Source: Rubrivivax albus (GTDB lineage: Bacteria; Pseudomonadota; Gammaproteobacteria; Burkholderiales; Burkholderiaceae_C). From it: a stretch of 64,000 nucleotides of DNA. Of this stretch, positions 17,945-25,761 are shown piece by piece. Below the pieces are notes generated by a model. That model worked only from the letters and a program-made list of their open reading frames with translations, was not told the origin of the DNA and made no database searches. Position 1 is the first letter of the stretch; each line of letters opens with the position of its first letter. Location: the NCBI RefSeq assembly GCF_004016515.1, contig NZ_SACT01000003.1:186001-250000 (forward strand). The letters run 5' to 3'. The position numbers and the translations under genes were made by a program.

Positions 17945-19776
17945 GCGCGCCCGACGGTGCCGCCACGGCCGCCGGCGGGCCGGCCGACGCGGTGGACGGC
18001 GAGGAGCACCACCAGCTCGACCACGTCCGCGCGCTGTTCACGCAGACACCGGCCACACTGACCGGCAACGCCGTCGGTCTGGGTCTGGTTCTGCTGCTGT
18101 TCGCCGGCAGTGCCGACCCGGTGCGGCTGGCGGTCTGGGCCACGCTGGTGGGCGTGCTGCTGGTGCTGCGCCTGCTGCACTACATCCGCTACCGCCGCAA
18201 CCCGCGCGCCGACGACACCACGATGCGCCGCTGGCGCGTGAGCTGGAAGGCCCTGGTGCTGCTGCAGGGCGCGATGTGGGGCGTGGCCGCCTGGCTCTTC
18301 TGGGGCCTGGGCACCCCCTACGACCGGCTGGCGCTGCTGCTCATCGTCTACAGCTACTGCCTGGGTTCGGTGCAGCTGCTGTCCACGCAGTGGCGCGTGT
18401 TCCTGGCCTTCATCTCGCTGGTGCTGGTGCCCACCATCCTGCGCGTGGCCACCGACACCAGCCAGCCCGGGCACTGGCAGCTGGCGGGCATCCTGACGTT
18501 GCTGTTCGGCATCACGGTGCTGATGGCGCGCACCGCGGGCAGCGCCCTGGGCCAGGCCATCCGGCTGAAGTCGCGCACCGACGCGCTGGCGCTGCAGCTG
18601 CGCATCGAGAAGGCCGAAGCCGACGCCGCGCGCCGTGCCGCCGAGGCCGCCAGCCGGGCCAAGACCCAGTTCTTCGCCGCCGCCAGCCACGACCTGCGGC
18701 AGCCGCTGCACGCCATGGGCCTGTTCGCCGAGGCGCTGCGCCAGCGCATCCGCGATCCCGAGGTGGCCTCGCTGGTCAACAGCATCAACGAGAGCGTGGA
18801 CGCGCTGGAGGGGCTGTTCGGCGAGTTGCTGGACATCACGCGCATCGACACCGGCGGCGTCGAGGTCAACCCGGCCCCGGTGCGCCTGAAGGAGCTGTTC
18901 GCGCGCCTGCGCCTGCACTTCGAGCCGGTGGCTTTCGAGAAGGGTCTGGCGCTGAGCTTCCGCGGCGAGCAGCACGTGGTGCAGGCCGATCCGGTGCTGC
19001 TCGAGCGCATCCTGCGCAACCTGGTCAGCAATGCCATCCGCTACACCGACGACGGCGGCGTGCTGGTCAGCTGCCGCAGCGTGCAGGGCCGACTGCGCGT
19101 GCAGGTCTGGGACAGCGGCATCGGCATCCCCGAGGCCCACCTCTCGCGTGTGTTCGAGGAATTCTTCCAGGTCCAGGGCAACCGCCCGCTGCAGGCGCAC
19201 CAGCGCAAGGGGCTGGGCCTGGGCCTGGCCATCGTCAAGCGCCTGGCCGACCTGATGGGCACGGCCATCGGCGTTCGCTCGCGCATGGGCCATGGCACGG
19301 TGTTCACGCTCGACCTGCCACCGGGCAAGGCCCCGCGCCCGCTGGAGGCGGCCGCCGGCGGTGCCCGGACGCCCATCGGGCTCACGCTGGAAGGGCGGCA
19401 CCTGGTGGTCGTCGAAGACGAGGCCACGGTGCGCGAAGGCCTGGTGGTGCTGCTGCAGGCCTGGGGAGCCACCGTCTCGGCCTTCGAGACAGTCGAGGCC
19501 GTGCAAGACTGGCTGGGCGCGCCCGACGGCGCCGGCGCGCCACCGGACCTGCTGCTGGTGGATTACCGTCTGCCTCACGGCGCCACCGGCCTGGACGCCC
19601 TGGCCGCCGTGCGTGCACACTGGCCACAGCGGCGGCTGCCGGCGATCGTGATCACCGGCAGCAGTCTGGGCGGGCACGAGGACGAGGCGGTGACGCACGA
19701 CTTCCACCTGCTGATCAAGCCTGTGCTGCCGAACAAACTTCGCGCCATGATCGCCTTCAAGCTCGGCGTGCGCTAG
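17941..19776 (+). CDS. Hybrid sensor histidine kinase with C-terminal receiver
   Basis: The 611-residue inner-membrane kinase begins with a GTG that overlaps the response-regulator stop (GTGA). Residues ~40-200 contain about five or six membrane helices with no separate periplasmic sensor. After a coiled coil comes the H-box 'FFAAASHDLRQPLHAMG' with H250, and an HATPase domain with N-box 'RNLVSNAIRYT', 'VWDSGIGIP' and 'KGLGLGLAIVKRLA'. A receiver domain at ~485-605 has phosphoacceptor D541 ('LLLVDYRLP') and a lysine in 'LLIKPV'. The S-H-D-L-R-Q-P-L box places it in the Caulobacter/Xanthomonas-like hybrid group. Signal unknown. Confidence 0.95.
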   Translation: MSAPDGAATAAGGPADAVDGEEHHQLDHVRALFTQTPATLTGNAVGLGLVLLLFAGSADPVRLAVWATLVGVLLVLRLLHYIRYRRNPRADDTTMRRWRVSWKALVLLQGAMWGVAAWLFWGLGTPYDRLALLLIVYSYCLGSVQLLSTQWRVFLAFISLVLVPTILRVATDTSQPGHWQLAGILTLLFGITVLMARTAGSALGQAIRLKSRTDALALQLRIEKAEADAARRAAEAASRAKTQFFAAASHDLRQPLHAMGLFAEALRQRIRDPEVASLVNSINESVDALEGLFGELLDITRIDTGGVEVNPAPVRLKELFARLRLHFEPVAFEKGLALSFRGEQHVVQADPVLLERILRNLVSNAIRYTDDGGVLVSCRSVQGRLRVQVWDSGIGIPEAHLSRVFEEFFQVQGNRPLQAHQRKGLGLGLAIVKRLADLMGTAIGVRSRMGHGTVFTLDLPPGKAPRPLEAAAGGARTPIGLTLEGRHLVVVEDEATVREGLVVLLQAWGATVSAFETVEAVQDWLGAPDGAGAPPDLLLVDYRLPHGATGLDALAAVRAHWPQRRLPAIVITGSSLGGHEDEAVTHDFHLLIKPVLPNKLRAMIAFKLGVR

Positions 19777-19820
19777 GTGCCCCTTCAGTGTCGCCCGCAG
19801 CGGCCGATACGTCGCTCACG

Positions 19821-21686
19821 ATGAACACTGTCCTGCGCGGATGCCTGGGGTTGCTGCTCGCAGGCATGCTGGCCGCGACCGCAACCGCTGCGCCCGATCG
19901 CGCACCTTGGCCTGCCGTGCTGGCCGAAACGCTGGAGGCGTCGATCGACGACCCGATGGCCGCGCTCGAGCCCGAGCGCCGCCGCGCCGTGCTCGCCCAG
20001 GGTGAAGAGCGCTTCTGGCGCTGGCTGGCCGTGGCACGGCTGGAATCCGCGCTGGAGATGGACGAGGCCACGGCGCACAGCCTGCAGCGCGCTGCCGACG
20101 CCCTGGCAGCCGCGCCGGGGGCCCCGCCGGAGGCCGCTGCCTGGCTGAAGGCCGCCCAGCTGCGCCTGGCCGGTCTCGGTGCCGACGGGCCGGCACAGAT
20201 CAAGCCGCTGACGGCGCTGCGGGAAAGCCTTCCGGCCGGCCCATCCGTGCTGCGCTGCGAACTGCTCGACATCGAAACCTGGACCCTCCATGCCATCGAC
20301 AGCCTCGACGAGGCCTGGCGGGCGGCCGAAGCGCTGGCCGACTGCAGCGAGCGCACCGGCTGGGCCTTCTTCGGCGCCCAGGCAGCGCTGACCCAGGGCC
20401 AGATCGTGGCGGTGGACCGCGGTCGGCCAGACGCACGCGACCGGGCGCTGGCGCACTTCGCGCGCGCGGACGCGGCGGTGGCCCCTGGTCGGGGTCGCTA
20501 CCTGCGCAGTCTCGTGACCTATGCCGCCGGCATCGCGCTGGCGGACCTGCGCCTGCCGGCCGACGCCCTGCCCTTCCTGCAGCAGGCGCTGGCCATCAGC
20601 CGCGACCTCGGCGACCGTGCCGGCATCGCGGCAGCCCTGATCCAGATGGCGGCCCTCGACGTCGAGGGCCAGGCGCCCGCGGACGCCCTGAGACCCTTGG
20701 CCGAGGCCGAGGCCCTGCTGTCGGATCTGGGCGACGGCACACGCATCGTCAACGTCCACGCGCTGCGGCTGCGCGCCATGGCGGCGCTGCGGCACGCCGA
20801 CCTGCCGCGTGCCCTCTCCCGTGCCGTGGCCCTGGACCTCGGGGGCGAGTTGCCACAGTCACGGCGGAACATGGCGCTGGCCCTCGCCGAGGCCTACGCC
20901 AGCCTGGGCCAGCACGCCCAGGCCTACGCGCAGATGCAGCGGGCACGCGCACTGGACGAGGAGGCCCGGCAACTGGGCCGCGACACCCAGGTCCTGCTTC
21001 TGCAGGCGCGCTACGACACGGCGCGACGCGACGCGGAGATCGCGTCGCTCAAGCACCGGGAAGAAGCGGCACAGCTCACCGTGCAGGCGCAGTCCGCCAC
21101 ACAGCGCGCGCTGTGGGGTGGCCTTTCGGTGCTGAGCCTGGTGCTGGTCGGCGTCGCCATGCTCGGCTGGCGCGCCTGGCGGAGCCGGCGCGAACTGACG
21201 GACCTTGCACTGCGGGATGAACTCACCAGCCTGCCCAACCGGCGCGCCATCGAGGCCTATGCGCGGGCCCAGCTGTCGCAGTCGCAACGGCTCGGGCTGC
21301 CCTTCACGATCGCGCTGCTGGACCTGGACCACTTCAAGCAGGTCAACGACCGCTTCGGCCACCCGGCCGGAGACGCGCTGCTGCAGGCCCTGGCGAGGGT
21401 GGTGCCGCAGGTGTTGCGCGCGCCCGACCGTCTGGGCCGCTGGGGCGGCGAGGAGTTCATGCTGGTACTGCCGGGCACCCGCGCCGACGAACTGGGCGGT
21501 GTGTTCGCGCGCCTGCTCGCGGCATTTGCGGTGGTCGATACACCCGGCCTGTCGTCGCCGCACGGCGTGACCTTCTCGATGGGCGGAGTCGAGGCCGGGC
21601 CGCATGATGGCTTCGACGCGCTGCTGTCGCTGGCTGACGAGCGCCTCTACGCGGCCAAGGACGCTGGCCGCGCCACCTGGCGCTGA
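19821..21686 (+). CDS. Diguanylate cyclase with periplasmic TPR-like sensor
   Basis: A 621-residue membrane protein. Residues 1-24 are a signal peptide; residues ~25-390 are an Ala-rich helical repeat region resembling tetratricopeptide repeats, likely periplasmic, ending in a coiled coil. One membrane helix lies around residue 430 ('LSVLSLVLVGVAMLGW'). The GGDEF domain follows: 'DELTSLPNRRAIE', 'LLDLDHFKQVNDRFGH' and the active loop GGEEF at 542-546. The inhibitory I-site RxxD is present as RAPD at 533-536, five residues before GGEEF, so product inhibition by c-di-GMP is expected. It starts 44 bases after the hybrid kinase. Confidence 0.93.
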   Translation: MNTVLRGCLGLLLAGMLAATATAAPDRAPWPAVLAETLEASIDDPMAALEPERRRAVLAQGEERFWRWLAVARLESALEMDEATAHSLQRAADALAAAPGAPPEAAAWLKAAQLRLAGLGADGPAQIKPLTALRESLPAGPSVLRCELLDIETWTLHAIDSLDEAWRAAEALADCSERTGWAFFGAQAALTQGQIVAVDRGRPDARDRALAHFARADAAVAPGRGRYLRSLVTYAAGIALADLRLPADALPFLQQALAISRDLGDRAGIAAALIQMAALDVEGQAPADALRPLAEAEALLSDLGDGTRIVNVHALRLRAMAALRHADLPRALSRAVALDLGGELPQSRRNMALALAEAYASLGQHAQAYAQMQRARALDEEARQLGRDTQVLLLQARYDTARRDAEIASLKHREEAAQLTVQAQSATQRALWGGLSVLSLVLVGVAMLGWRAWRSRRELTDLALRDELTSLPNRRAIEAYARAQLSQSQRLGLPFTIALLDLDHFKQVNDRFGHPAGDALLQALARVVPQVLRAPDRLGRWGGEEFMLVLPGTRADELGGVFARLLAAFAVVDTPGLSSPHGVTFSMGGVEAGPHDGFDALLSLADERLYAAKDAGRATWR

Positions 21687-21699
21687 GGCGCTGCCCCGC

Positions 21700-22344
21700 T
21701 CAGACGAATGGCGGCTGCAGCCCTTCGGCCGCCAGTGTGGCCCGCACCGCTGGCCGCTCCAGCATGCGCGCCAGCCACGGGCCCACGTGCGGCAGCGTGC
21801 GCGCCGGGCGCTGCATGCCGCGCGTCCAGCGGCAAAGCATGAAGGCATACGGGTCCAGCGCGCCGAACTGCGCGCCGCTCATCCAGGGCTGCACGGCCAA
21901 GCGCTGGTCGATCTGGTCCACCATCGCCGCGATGCGGGCCTCGGCCTGCGCCTTGACCTCGGCCGCGCCGGCCGCGTTGCCAGGTGCCACCATCCGTTCG
22001 CTGTAGAAGTAGTGCGGCATCATGGCCTGCAGGCTGCCGGACAGCCACACCAGCCATTTGTAGAACTCGGCCCGCTCGGGCGTGCGGACCGGTGGGGCCA
22101 GACCGGCCTCGGGGTGCGTGTCCACCAGATGCAGCACGATGGCCGCCGTCTCGTACAGCACCAGTTCGCCGTCCTGCAGCACCGGGATCAGGCCGTTGGG
22201 GTTGAGCTTCAGGTACGCCGGCGACTTGTGCGCGTTCTGCGCGCGATCGACCAGTTGCAGGGTGAACGGCACGCCCAGCTCGCGCAGCAGCAGGTGCGGC
22301 GTCATGCTGGCGTTGCTGGGGTAGTAGTGCAGGGTCAGGGCCAC
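21700..22344 (-). CDS. Glutathione S-transferase family protein
   Basis: A 214-residue GST. The N-terminal thioredoxin-like domain reads 'LTLHYYPSNASMTPHLLLRELG', then 'LKLNPNGLIPVL' (cis-Pro) and 'LYETAAIVLHLVD', the E-T/S pair that binds the glutathione gamma-glutamyl group. The C-terminal all-helical domain is complete. Two GTG codons compete: 22350 is too close (3 bases) to the GGAG sequence, while 22344 has good spacing (9 bases) and matches the family N-terminus, so 22344 is used. It converges on the diguanylate cyclase gene and diverges from the OsmC gene. Confidence 0.92.
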   Translation of the reverse strand: MALTLHYYPSNASMTPHLLLRELGVPFTLQLVDRAQNAHKSPAYLKLNPNGLIPVLQDGELVLYETAAIVLHLVDTHPEAGLAPPVRTPERAEFYKWLVWLSGSLQAMMPHYFYSERMVAPGNAAGAAEVKAQAEARIAAMVDQIDQRLAVQPWMSGAQFGALDPYAFMLCRWTRGMQRPARTLPHVGPWLARMLERPAVRATLAAEGLQPPFV

Positions 22345-22383
22345 GGTCACAATCTCCGCTGTCGAAGCGAGGCACGATACGCG

Positions 22384-22848
22384 ATGAGCCGATATGCCGC
22401 CCAGGTCCGCTGGTCGCGCGGCGACCAGCCCTTCACCGACCGCCGCTGCAGCCGCGTGCACCGGCTGTGTTTCGATGGCGGCGTGGAACTGCCGGGCTCG
22501 GCCTCGCCCTCGGTGGTGCCGGTACCCTATGCCGACCCGGCCGCGGTCGACCCCGAGGAGCTGTTCGTCGCGTCTCTGTCGAGCTGCCACATGCTGTGGT
22601 TCCTGGACCTGGCCTGCCGCGCCGGCTGGTGCGTGGACGACTACGCCGACGACGCGGAAGGCACGCTGGCGGCCGACACCGACGGCCGTCTGGCGATGAC
22701 CACCGTCGTGCTGCGCCCGGCCGTGCGCTTCGTGGGCGACCGCCAGCCCGACCCGGCCGAGGTCGAGCGCCTGCACCACGCGGCACACGCCGCCTGCTTC
22801 ATCGCCAACTCGGTGCGCACCGACGTGCAAGTGGCGCCGCGCCCATGA
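22384..22848 (+). CDS. OsmC/Ohr-family peroxide-detoxifying protein
   Basis: A 154-residue OsmC-like protein with the two redox cysteines C68 ('SLSSCHMLWFL') and C138 ('HAACFIANSV') of thiol-dependent organic hydroperoxide reductases. The sequence 'YRVWSRG'-type start (here 'AAQVRWSRGDQPF') and 'NPEELFVASLSSCHM' pattern match the YhfA/OsmC branch. It is the first gene of a compact rightward cluster, and its stop overlaps the next ATG by four bases. Peroxide defence would fit a photo-oxidative stress context. Confidence 0.9.
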   Translation: MSRYAAQVRWSRGDQPFTDRRCSRVHRLCFDGGVELPGSASPSVVPVPYADPAAVDPEELFVASLSSCHMLWFLDLACRAGWCVDDYADDAEGTLAADTDGRLAMTTVVLRPAVRFVGDRQPDPAEVERLHHAAHAACFIANSVRTDVQVAPRP

Positions 22849-23345
22849 TCCCGGAACTGTTCACGCCCCGCCTGCGCCTGCGCGCATTCAGTCCGGGGGA
22901 CCTGGACAGCTGGGCTGCCATCGTCGGCGACCCCGAGGTCATGCGCTTCATCGGCAGTGGCGGCCCGGTGGACCGGGACGTGGCCTGGCGGCAGATGGCC
23001 TTCCACCTTGGCGAATGGGCGCTGCGCGGGCGCGGCTGCTGGGCCGTCGAGCGCCGGGCCGACGGCGCGCTCATCGGCCGGGCCGGCTTCCTGCAGCCCG
23101 AGGGCTGGCCGGGCGAGGAAGTGGCGTGGCTGTTCGCCCGCCCGGCCTGGGGCCAGGGCTACGCGACCGAGGCCGTGCGCGCCGCCATCGCCCACGGGCG
23201 GCGCTGGCTGGGGGCCGGGTCGCTGATCAGCCTGATCCGGCCGGACAACGCACCGTCGATCCGGCTGGCCGAACGTGTGGGCGCCCACTTCGAACGGGAA
23301 ATCGACTTTCTGGGGTCAGCTGCGCGACAGTACCGGCATCCCTGA
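22845..23345 (+). CDS. GNAT-family (RimJ-like) N-acetyltransferase
   Basis: A 166-residue GCN5-related acetyltransferase of the RimJ/RimL type: 'FTPRLRLRAFSPGDLDSWAAIVGDPEVMRFIG' at the start, acetyl-CoA loop 'RPAWGQGYATEAVRAAI', and the C-terminal 'NAPSIRLAERVGAHFEREIDFLG'. The acceptor could be a protein N-terminus or a small amine; it cannot be decided from sequence. Coupled to the OsmC gene by an ATGA overlap, and followed by a 56-base gap containing an operator-like element. Confidence 0.9.
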   Translation: MIPELFTPRLRLRAFSPGDLDSWAAIVGDPEVMRFIGSGGPVDRDVAWRQMAFHLGEWALRGRGCWAVERRADGALIGRAGFLQPEGWPGEEVAWLFARPAWGQGYATEAVRAAIAHGRRWLGAGSLISLIRPDNAPSIRLAERVGAHFEREIDFLGSAARQYRHP

Positions 23346-23372
23346 GCCCACAAGTCCAAGCGACGGCAAAAG

Positions 23373-23401
23373 ATTGAACGACATGGTTCAATACGTGAAC
23401 C
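23373..23401 (+). promoter_or_regulatory. Operator-like array of three TGAAC/GTTCA half-sites
   Basis: An AT-rich island in very GC-rich DNA, ending at the ATG at 23402. ATTGAAC (23373-23379) and GTTCAAT (23386-23392) form a perfect 7-bp inverted repeat with a 6-base spacer. GGTTCA (23385-23390) and TGAACC (23396-23401) form a second perfect inverted repeat sharing the middle half-site. Half-sites repeat every 10-11 bases, one helical turn. This looks like a cooperative binding site for a dimeric regulator; the protein is not in this window. No clear -35/-10 pair could be placed. Confidence 0.55.
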
Positions 23402-24583
23402 ATGCAGTATGGCTTTGCACACGAGCCGACCCTGGCCGCCGCCCACCAACGCCTGGCCAGGGTGCAGCCGGCGGCCTACGCCCGCACGCGCAACCACCTG
23501 GGCGGCGCCGTCACGGGCCTGTCACCCTACATCACCCATGGCCTGCTGAGCCTGCGTGACGTCCTGCAGGCCGTGTTGACCCGCGGGCCGCTGCCGGTGC
23601 AGCATCGGCTGGTGGCCGAGCTGGGGTGGCGCGAGTGGTTCCAACACGCCTGGGCCCACCACGGTGACGGCATCCTCGAGGCGTGGCACCCCGGTCCGCT
23701 GCCCGAAGCGGCCTATGCCCGCGAGATGCCGCCCGACATCGCCGCCGGCCAAACCGGCGTGCCGGTGATCGACCGGGCCGTGGCCAACCTCCGTGCCACG
23801 GGCCACCTGCACAACCACGCGCGGCTGTGGCTGGCCAGCTACCTGGTGCACGGCCGCAAGGTCCACTGGTGCACCGGGGCCGACTGGCTGCTGGGCCGCC
23901 TGCTCGACGGCGACCTGGCCAGCAACCACCTGAGCTGGCAGTGGGTGGCCGGCACCGCCGGCGCCAAGCCCTACCTGTTCAACGCCGAGAACGTGGCCCG
24001 CTTCGCGCCAGCGGACTGGCACAGCCAGGGCACGCCGCTGGACACCTCGTACGCGGCGCTGGATGCCCATGCACGCACACCGCAGGCCTGGCCGGCCGGC
24101 GTCGGCGAGGCTGCCGACACCATGCCGCCCGTGCAGGCCGATCCGCCGGCGTGGCTGGGTGCCACCACCCCCGACCCGGCCGTGGTGGCGGACCGGGAGG
24201 TCTGGCTGGTGCACCCCTTCCACCTCGCAGACCTGCCGCCCGAATTGCCGACGGACGTGGTCGTGCTGGGCGTGCTGATCGCCGACTGGCACCGCCGCTG
24301 GCCCTGGGTGCCGGCGCGCTGGCACTTCGTCGGCCAGCGCCTGCAGGCGCTGGCGTCGCGCAGCTGGCACGGTGATGCCGACACCATCGGCCGCGCGCTC
24401 CGTGCCGCCAGCCGCGTGCGCACCATCGGCAATCCGCACCTCGACCCGTGGCTGAACCGCTGGGCCGAGGTGGCGCCGCCGCCAATGCTGTTCCCGCCGG
24501 TGGTGCGCCCCTGCAGTTCCTTCTCGCAGTGGTGGACACGCGCCACCCGTGGCCTGAAGCAGGCCGAGGCCCTCCTGGCATGA
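23402..24583 (+). CDS. Photolyase/cryptochrome-like FAD protein with apparently permuted domains
   Basis: The 393-residue protein begins directly with the helical FAD-binding core of the photolyase family (residues ~20-210). It has 'RNHLGGAVTGLSPYITHGLLS', 'ELGWREWFQHAW', 'TGVPVIDRAVANLRATGHLHNHARLW', and 'LLDGDLASNHLSWQWVAG' around W179. The normal N-terminal Rossmann (antenna) domain is missing from the front. The C-terminal ~130 residues (264-393) resemble it: 'REVWLVHPFHLADLP' like the 'WFR.DLR..DNP' strand, 'DVVVLGVLIADWHRRW' like the second strand, and 'RPCSSFSQWWTRA' (from 369) like the 'KPY.VFTPFWRAW' end of that domain. This suggests a circular permutation. FAD binding is likely; whether it repairs DNA or senses light is unknown. 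It shares overlapping codons with the next gene. Confidence 0.75.
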   Translation: MQYGFAHEPTLAAAHQRLARVQPAAYARTRNHLGGAVTGLSPYITHGLLSLRDVLQAVLTRGPLPVQHRLVAELGWREWFQHAWAHHGDGILEAWHPGPLPEAAYAREMPPDIAAGQTGVPVIDRAVANLRATGHLHNHARLWLASYLVHGRKVHWCTGADWLLGRLLDGDLASNHLSWQWVAGTAGAKPYLFNAENVARFAPADWHSQGTPLDTSYAALDAHARTPQAWPAGVGEAADTMPPVQADPPAWLGATTPDPAVVADREVWLVHPFHLADLPPELPTDVVVLGVLIADWHRRWPWVPARWHFVGQRLQALASRSWHGDADTIGRALRAASRVRTIGNPHLDPWLNRWAEVAPPPMLFPPVVRPCSSFSQWWTRATRGLKQAEALLA

Positions 24584-25029
24584 CCGACCGCTGCCCGCCC
24601 ACCGCCGCCAACGCCGACACGCTGACCGTGCTCTACGACGGCGCCTGCCCGCTGTGCAGCCGTGAGATTGCGCACTACCGCGCCCTGGCATCGCAGTCCG
24701 ACACACCCGAAGCGCTGGCGTTCACCGACGTCAGCGCGCCCGCAGCGCCCTTGCCCCCAGGTCAGCGCCGTGACGACCTGCTGCGCCGCTTCCATGTCCA
24801 GCACGCCGACGGCCGCCTGCTCAGCGGCGCGGCTGCCTTCGTCGCGCTTTGGGCCCGCCTGCCGGGCTGGCGTTGGTTGGCCGCCGTCGCCCGCGTGCCC
24901 GGGGTCACGGCGCTGATGGAGCTCGCCTACCGCGCCTTCCTGCCGCTGCGGCCCACGCTGCAGCGATGGGCCCGGCGCGCCGCCAACGAATCCGCTTCCG
25001 GAGACCAACCATGTCCTCCTCCGTCCTGA
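24580..25029 (+). CDS. DCC-family thiol-disulfide oxidoreductase (DUF393)
   Basis: A 149-residue protein with the DCC motif D20-x-x-C23-x-x-C26 ('LYDGACPLCSREI') at the head of a thioredoxin-like fold, then 'HVQHADGRLLSGAAAFVALWARLPGWRWLA' and 'YRAFLPLRP', all typical of DUF393. Function in redox chemistry is assumed from the CxxC. Its ATG overlaps the stop of the permuted photolyase by four bases, and its 3' end overlaps the SDR gene by 19 bases. The association of DUF393 with photolyase/cryptochrome genes recurs in proteobacteria. Confidence 0.9.
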   Translation: MTDRCPPTAANADTLTVLYDGACPLCSREIAHYRALASQSDTPEALAFTDVSAPAAPLPPGQRRDDLLRRFHVQHADGRLLSGAAAFVALWARLPGWRWLAAVARVPGVTALMELAYRAFLPLRPTLQRWARRAANESASGDQPCPPPS

Positions 25030-25742
25030 TCACCGGCGCCAGCGGCGGCATCGGCCGCGCGCTGGCCGCCCGCCTGCACGAACGCGGCTGGCGCATCGCT
25101 GCCGTCGGCCGCGATGCCGACCGCCTGGCCGCCGTGCCGGCGACCCTGCGCATCGTGGCCGACGTCACAACGCCCGACGGCGCGGCGCTGGCGCTGTCGG
25201 CCACCCGCGAGGGCCTGGGCGAGACGCCCGCGGCCCTCGCCCACTGCGTGGGCAGCACGCTGATCGCGCCGCTGGCACGCACCCGCGCCGAGGCCTGGCG
25301 CGAGCTGATGCGCGTGAATCTGGACAGCGCCTTCTTCACGCTGCAGGCCTGGGTGACGGCCCTGGGGGGCGGACCCGGTGCAGCGGTGTTCGCCAGTTCC
25401 GTCGTCGCCCGCATCGGCGTGGCCAACCACGAGGCCATCGCCGCGGCCAAGGGGGGTGTGGAGGCCCTGGTCCGCGCGGCGGCGGCCACCCATGCGGCGC
25501 AGGGCATGCGCATCAACGCCGTCGCCCCCGGCATGACGGAGACGCCGATGACCGCCGGCATGCTCAAGCTGCCGGCCATGCGCGAGGCGGCAGCGCGACA
25601 GTACCCGCTGGGCGGCGTGCAGGCGGCGTCGGACGTGGCCGACGTGATGGCCTGGCTGCTCGGCCCCGAGGCGGCACGCCTGACCGGCCAGGTGATCGCC
25701 GTCGACGGCGGCTTCACCACCATCCGGCCGCTGGTGAAGTGA
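25011..25742 (+). CDS. Short-chain dehydrogenase-like protein lacking the catalytic tyrosine
   Basis: A 243-residue SDR-fold protein. The nucleotide-binding loop 'ITGASGGIGRAL' (residues 7-18) is intact, N103 ('RVNLDSAFF') and Ser129/130 ('FASSVVAR') are present, and the C-terminal 'VIAVDGGFTTI' is standard. However, the catalytic Y-x3-K reads I143-x3-K147 ('NHEAIAAAKGG'), so the tyrosine is absent, and the usual NNAG strand reads 'HCVGS'. It may bind NAD(P)H without normal dehydrogenase activity, or use another acid. Starts within the DUF393 gene, with 'CCGGAG' upstream. Confidence 0.88.
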   Translation: MSSSVLITGASGGIGRALAARLHERGWRIAAVGRDADRLAAVPATLRIVADVTTPDGAALALSATREGLGETPAALAHCVGSTLIAPLARTRAEAWRELMRVNLDSAFFTLQAWVTALGGGPGAAVFASSVVARIGVANHEAIAAAKGGVEALVRAAAATHAAQGMRINAVAPGMTETPMTAGMLKLPAMREAAARQYPLGGVQAASDVADVMAWLLGPEAARLTGQVIAVDGGFTTIRPLVK

Positions 25743-25761
25743 GGCCGTTCTCGACGCAGCG

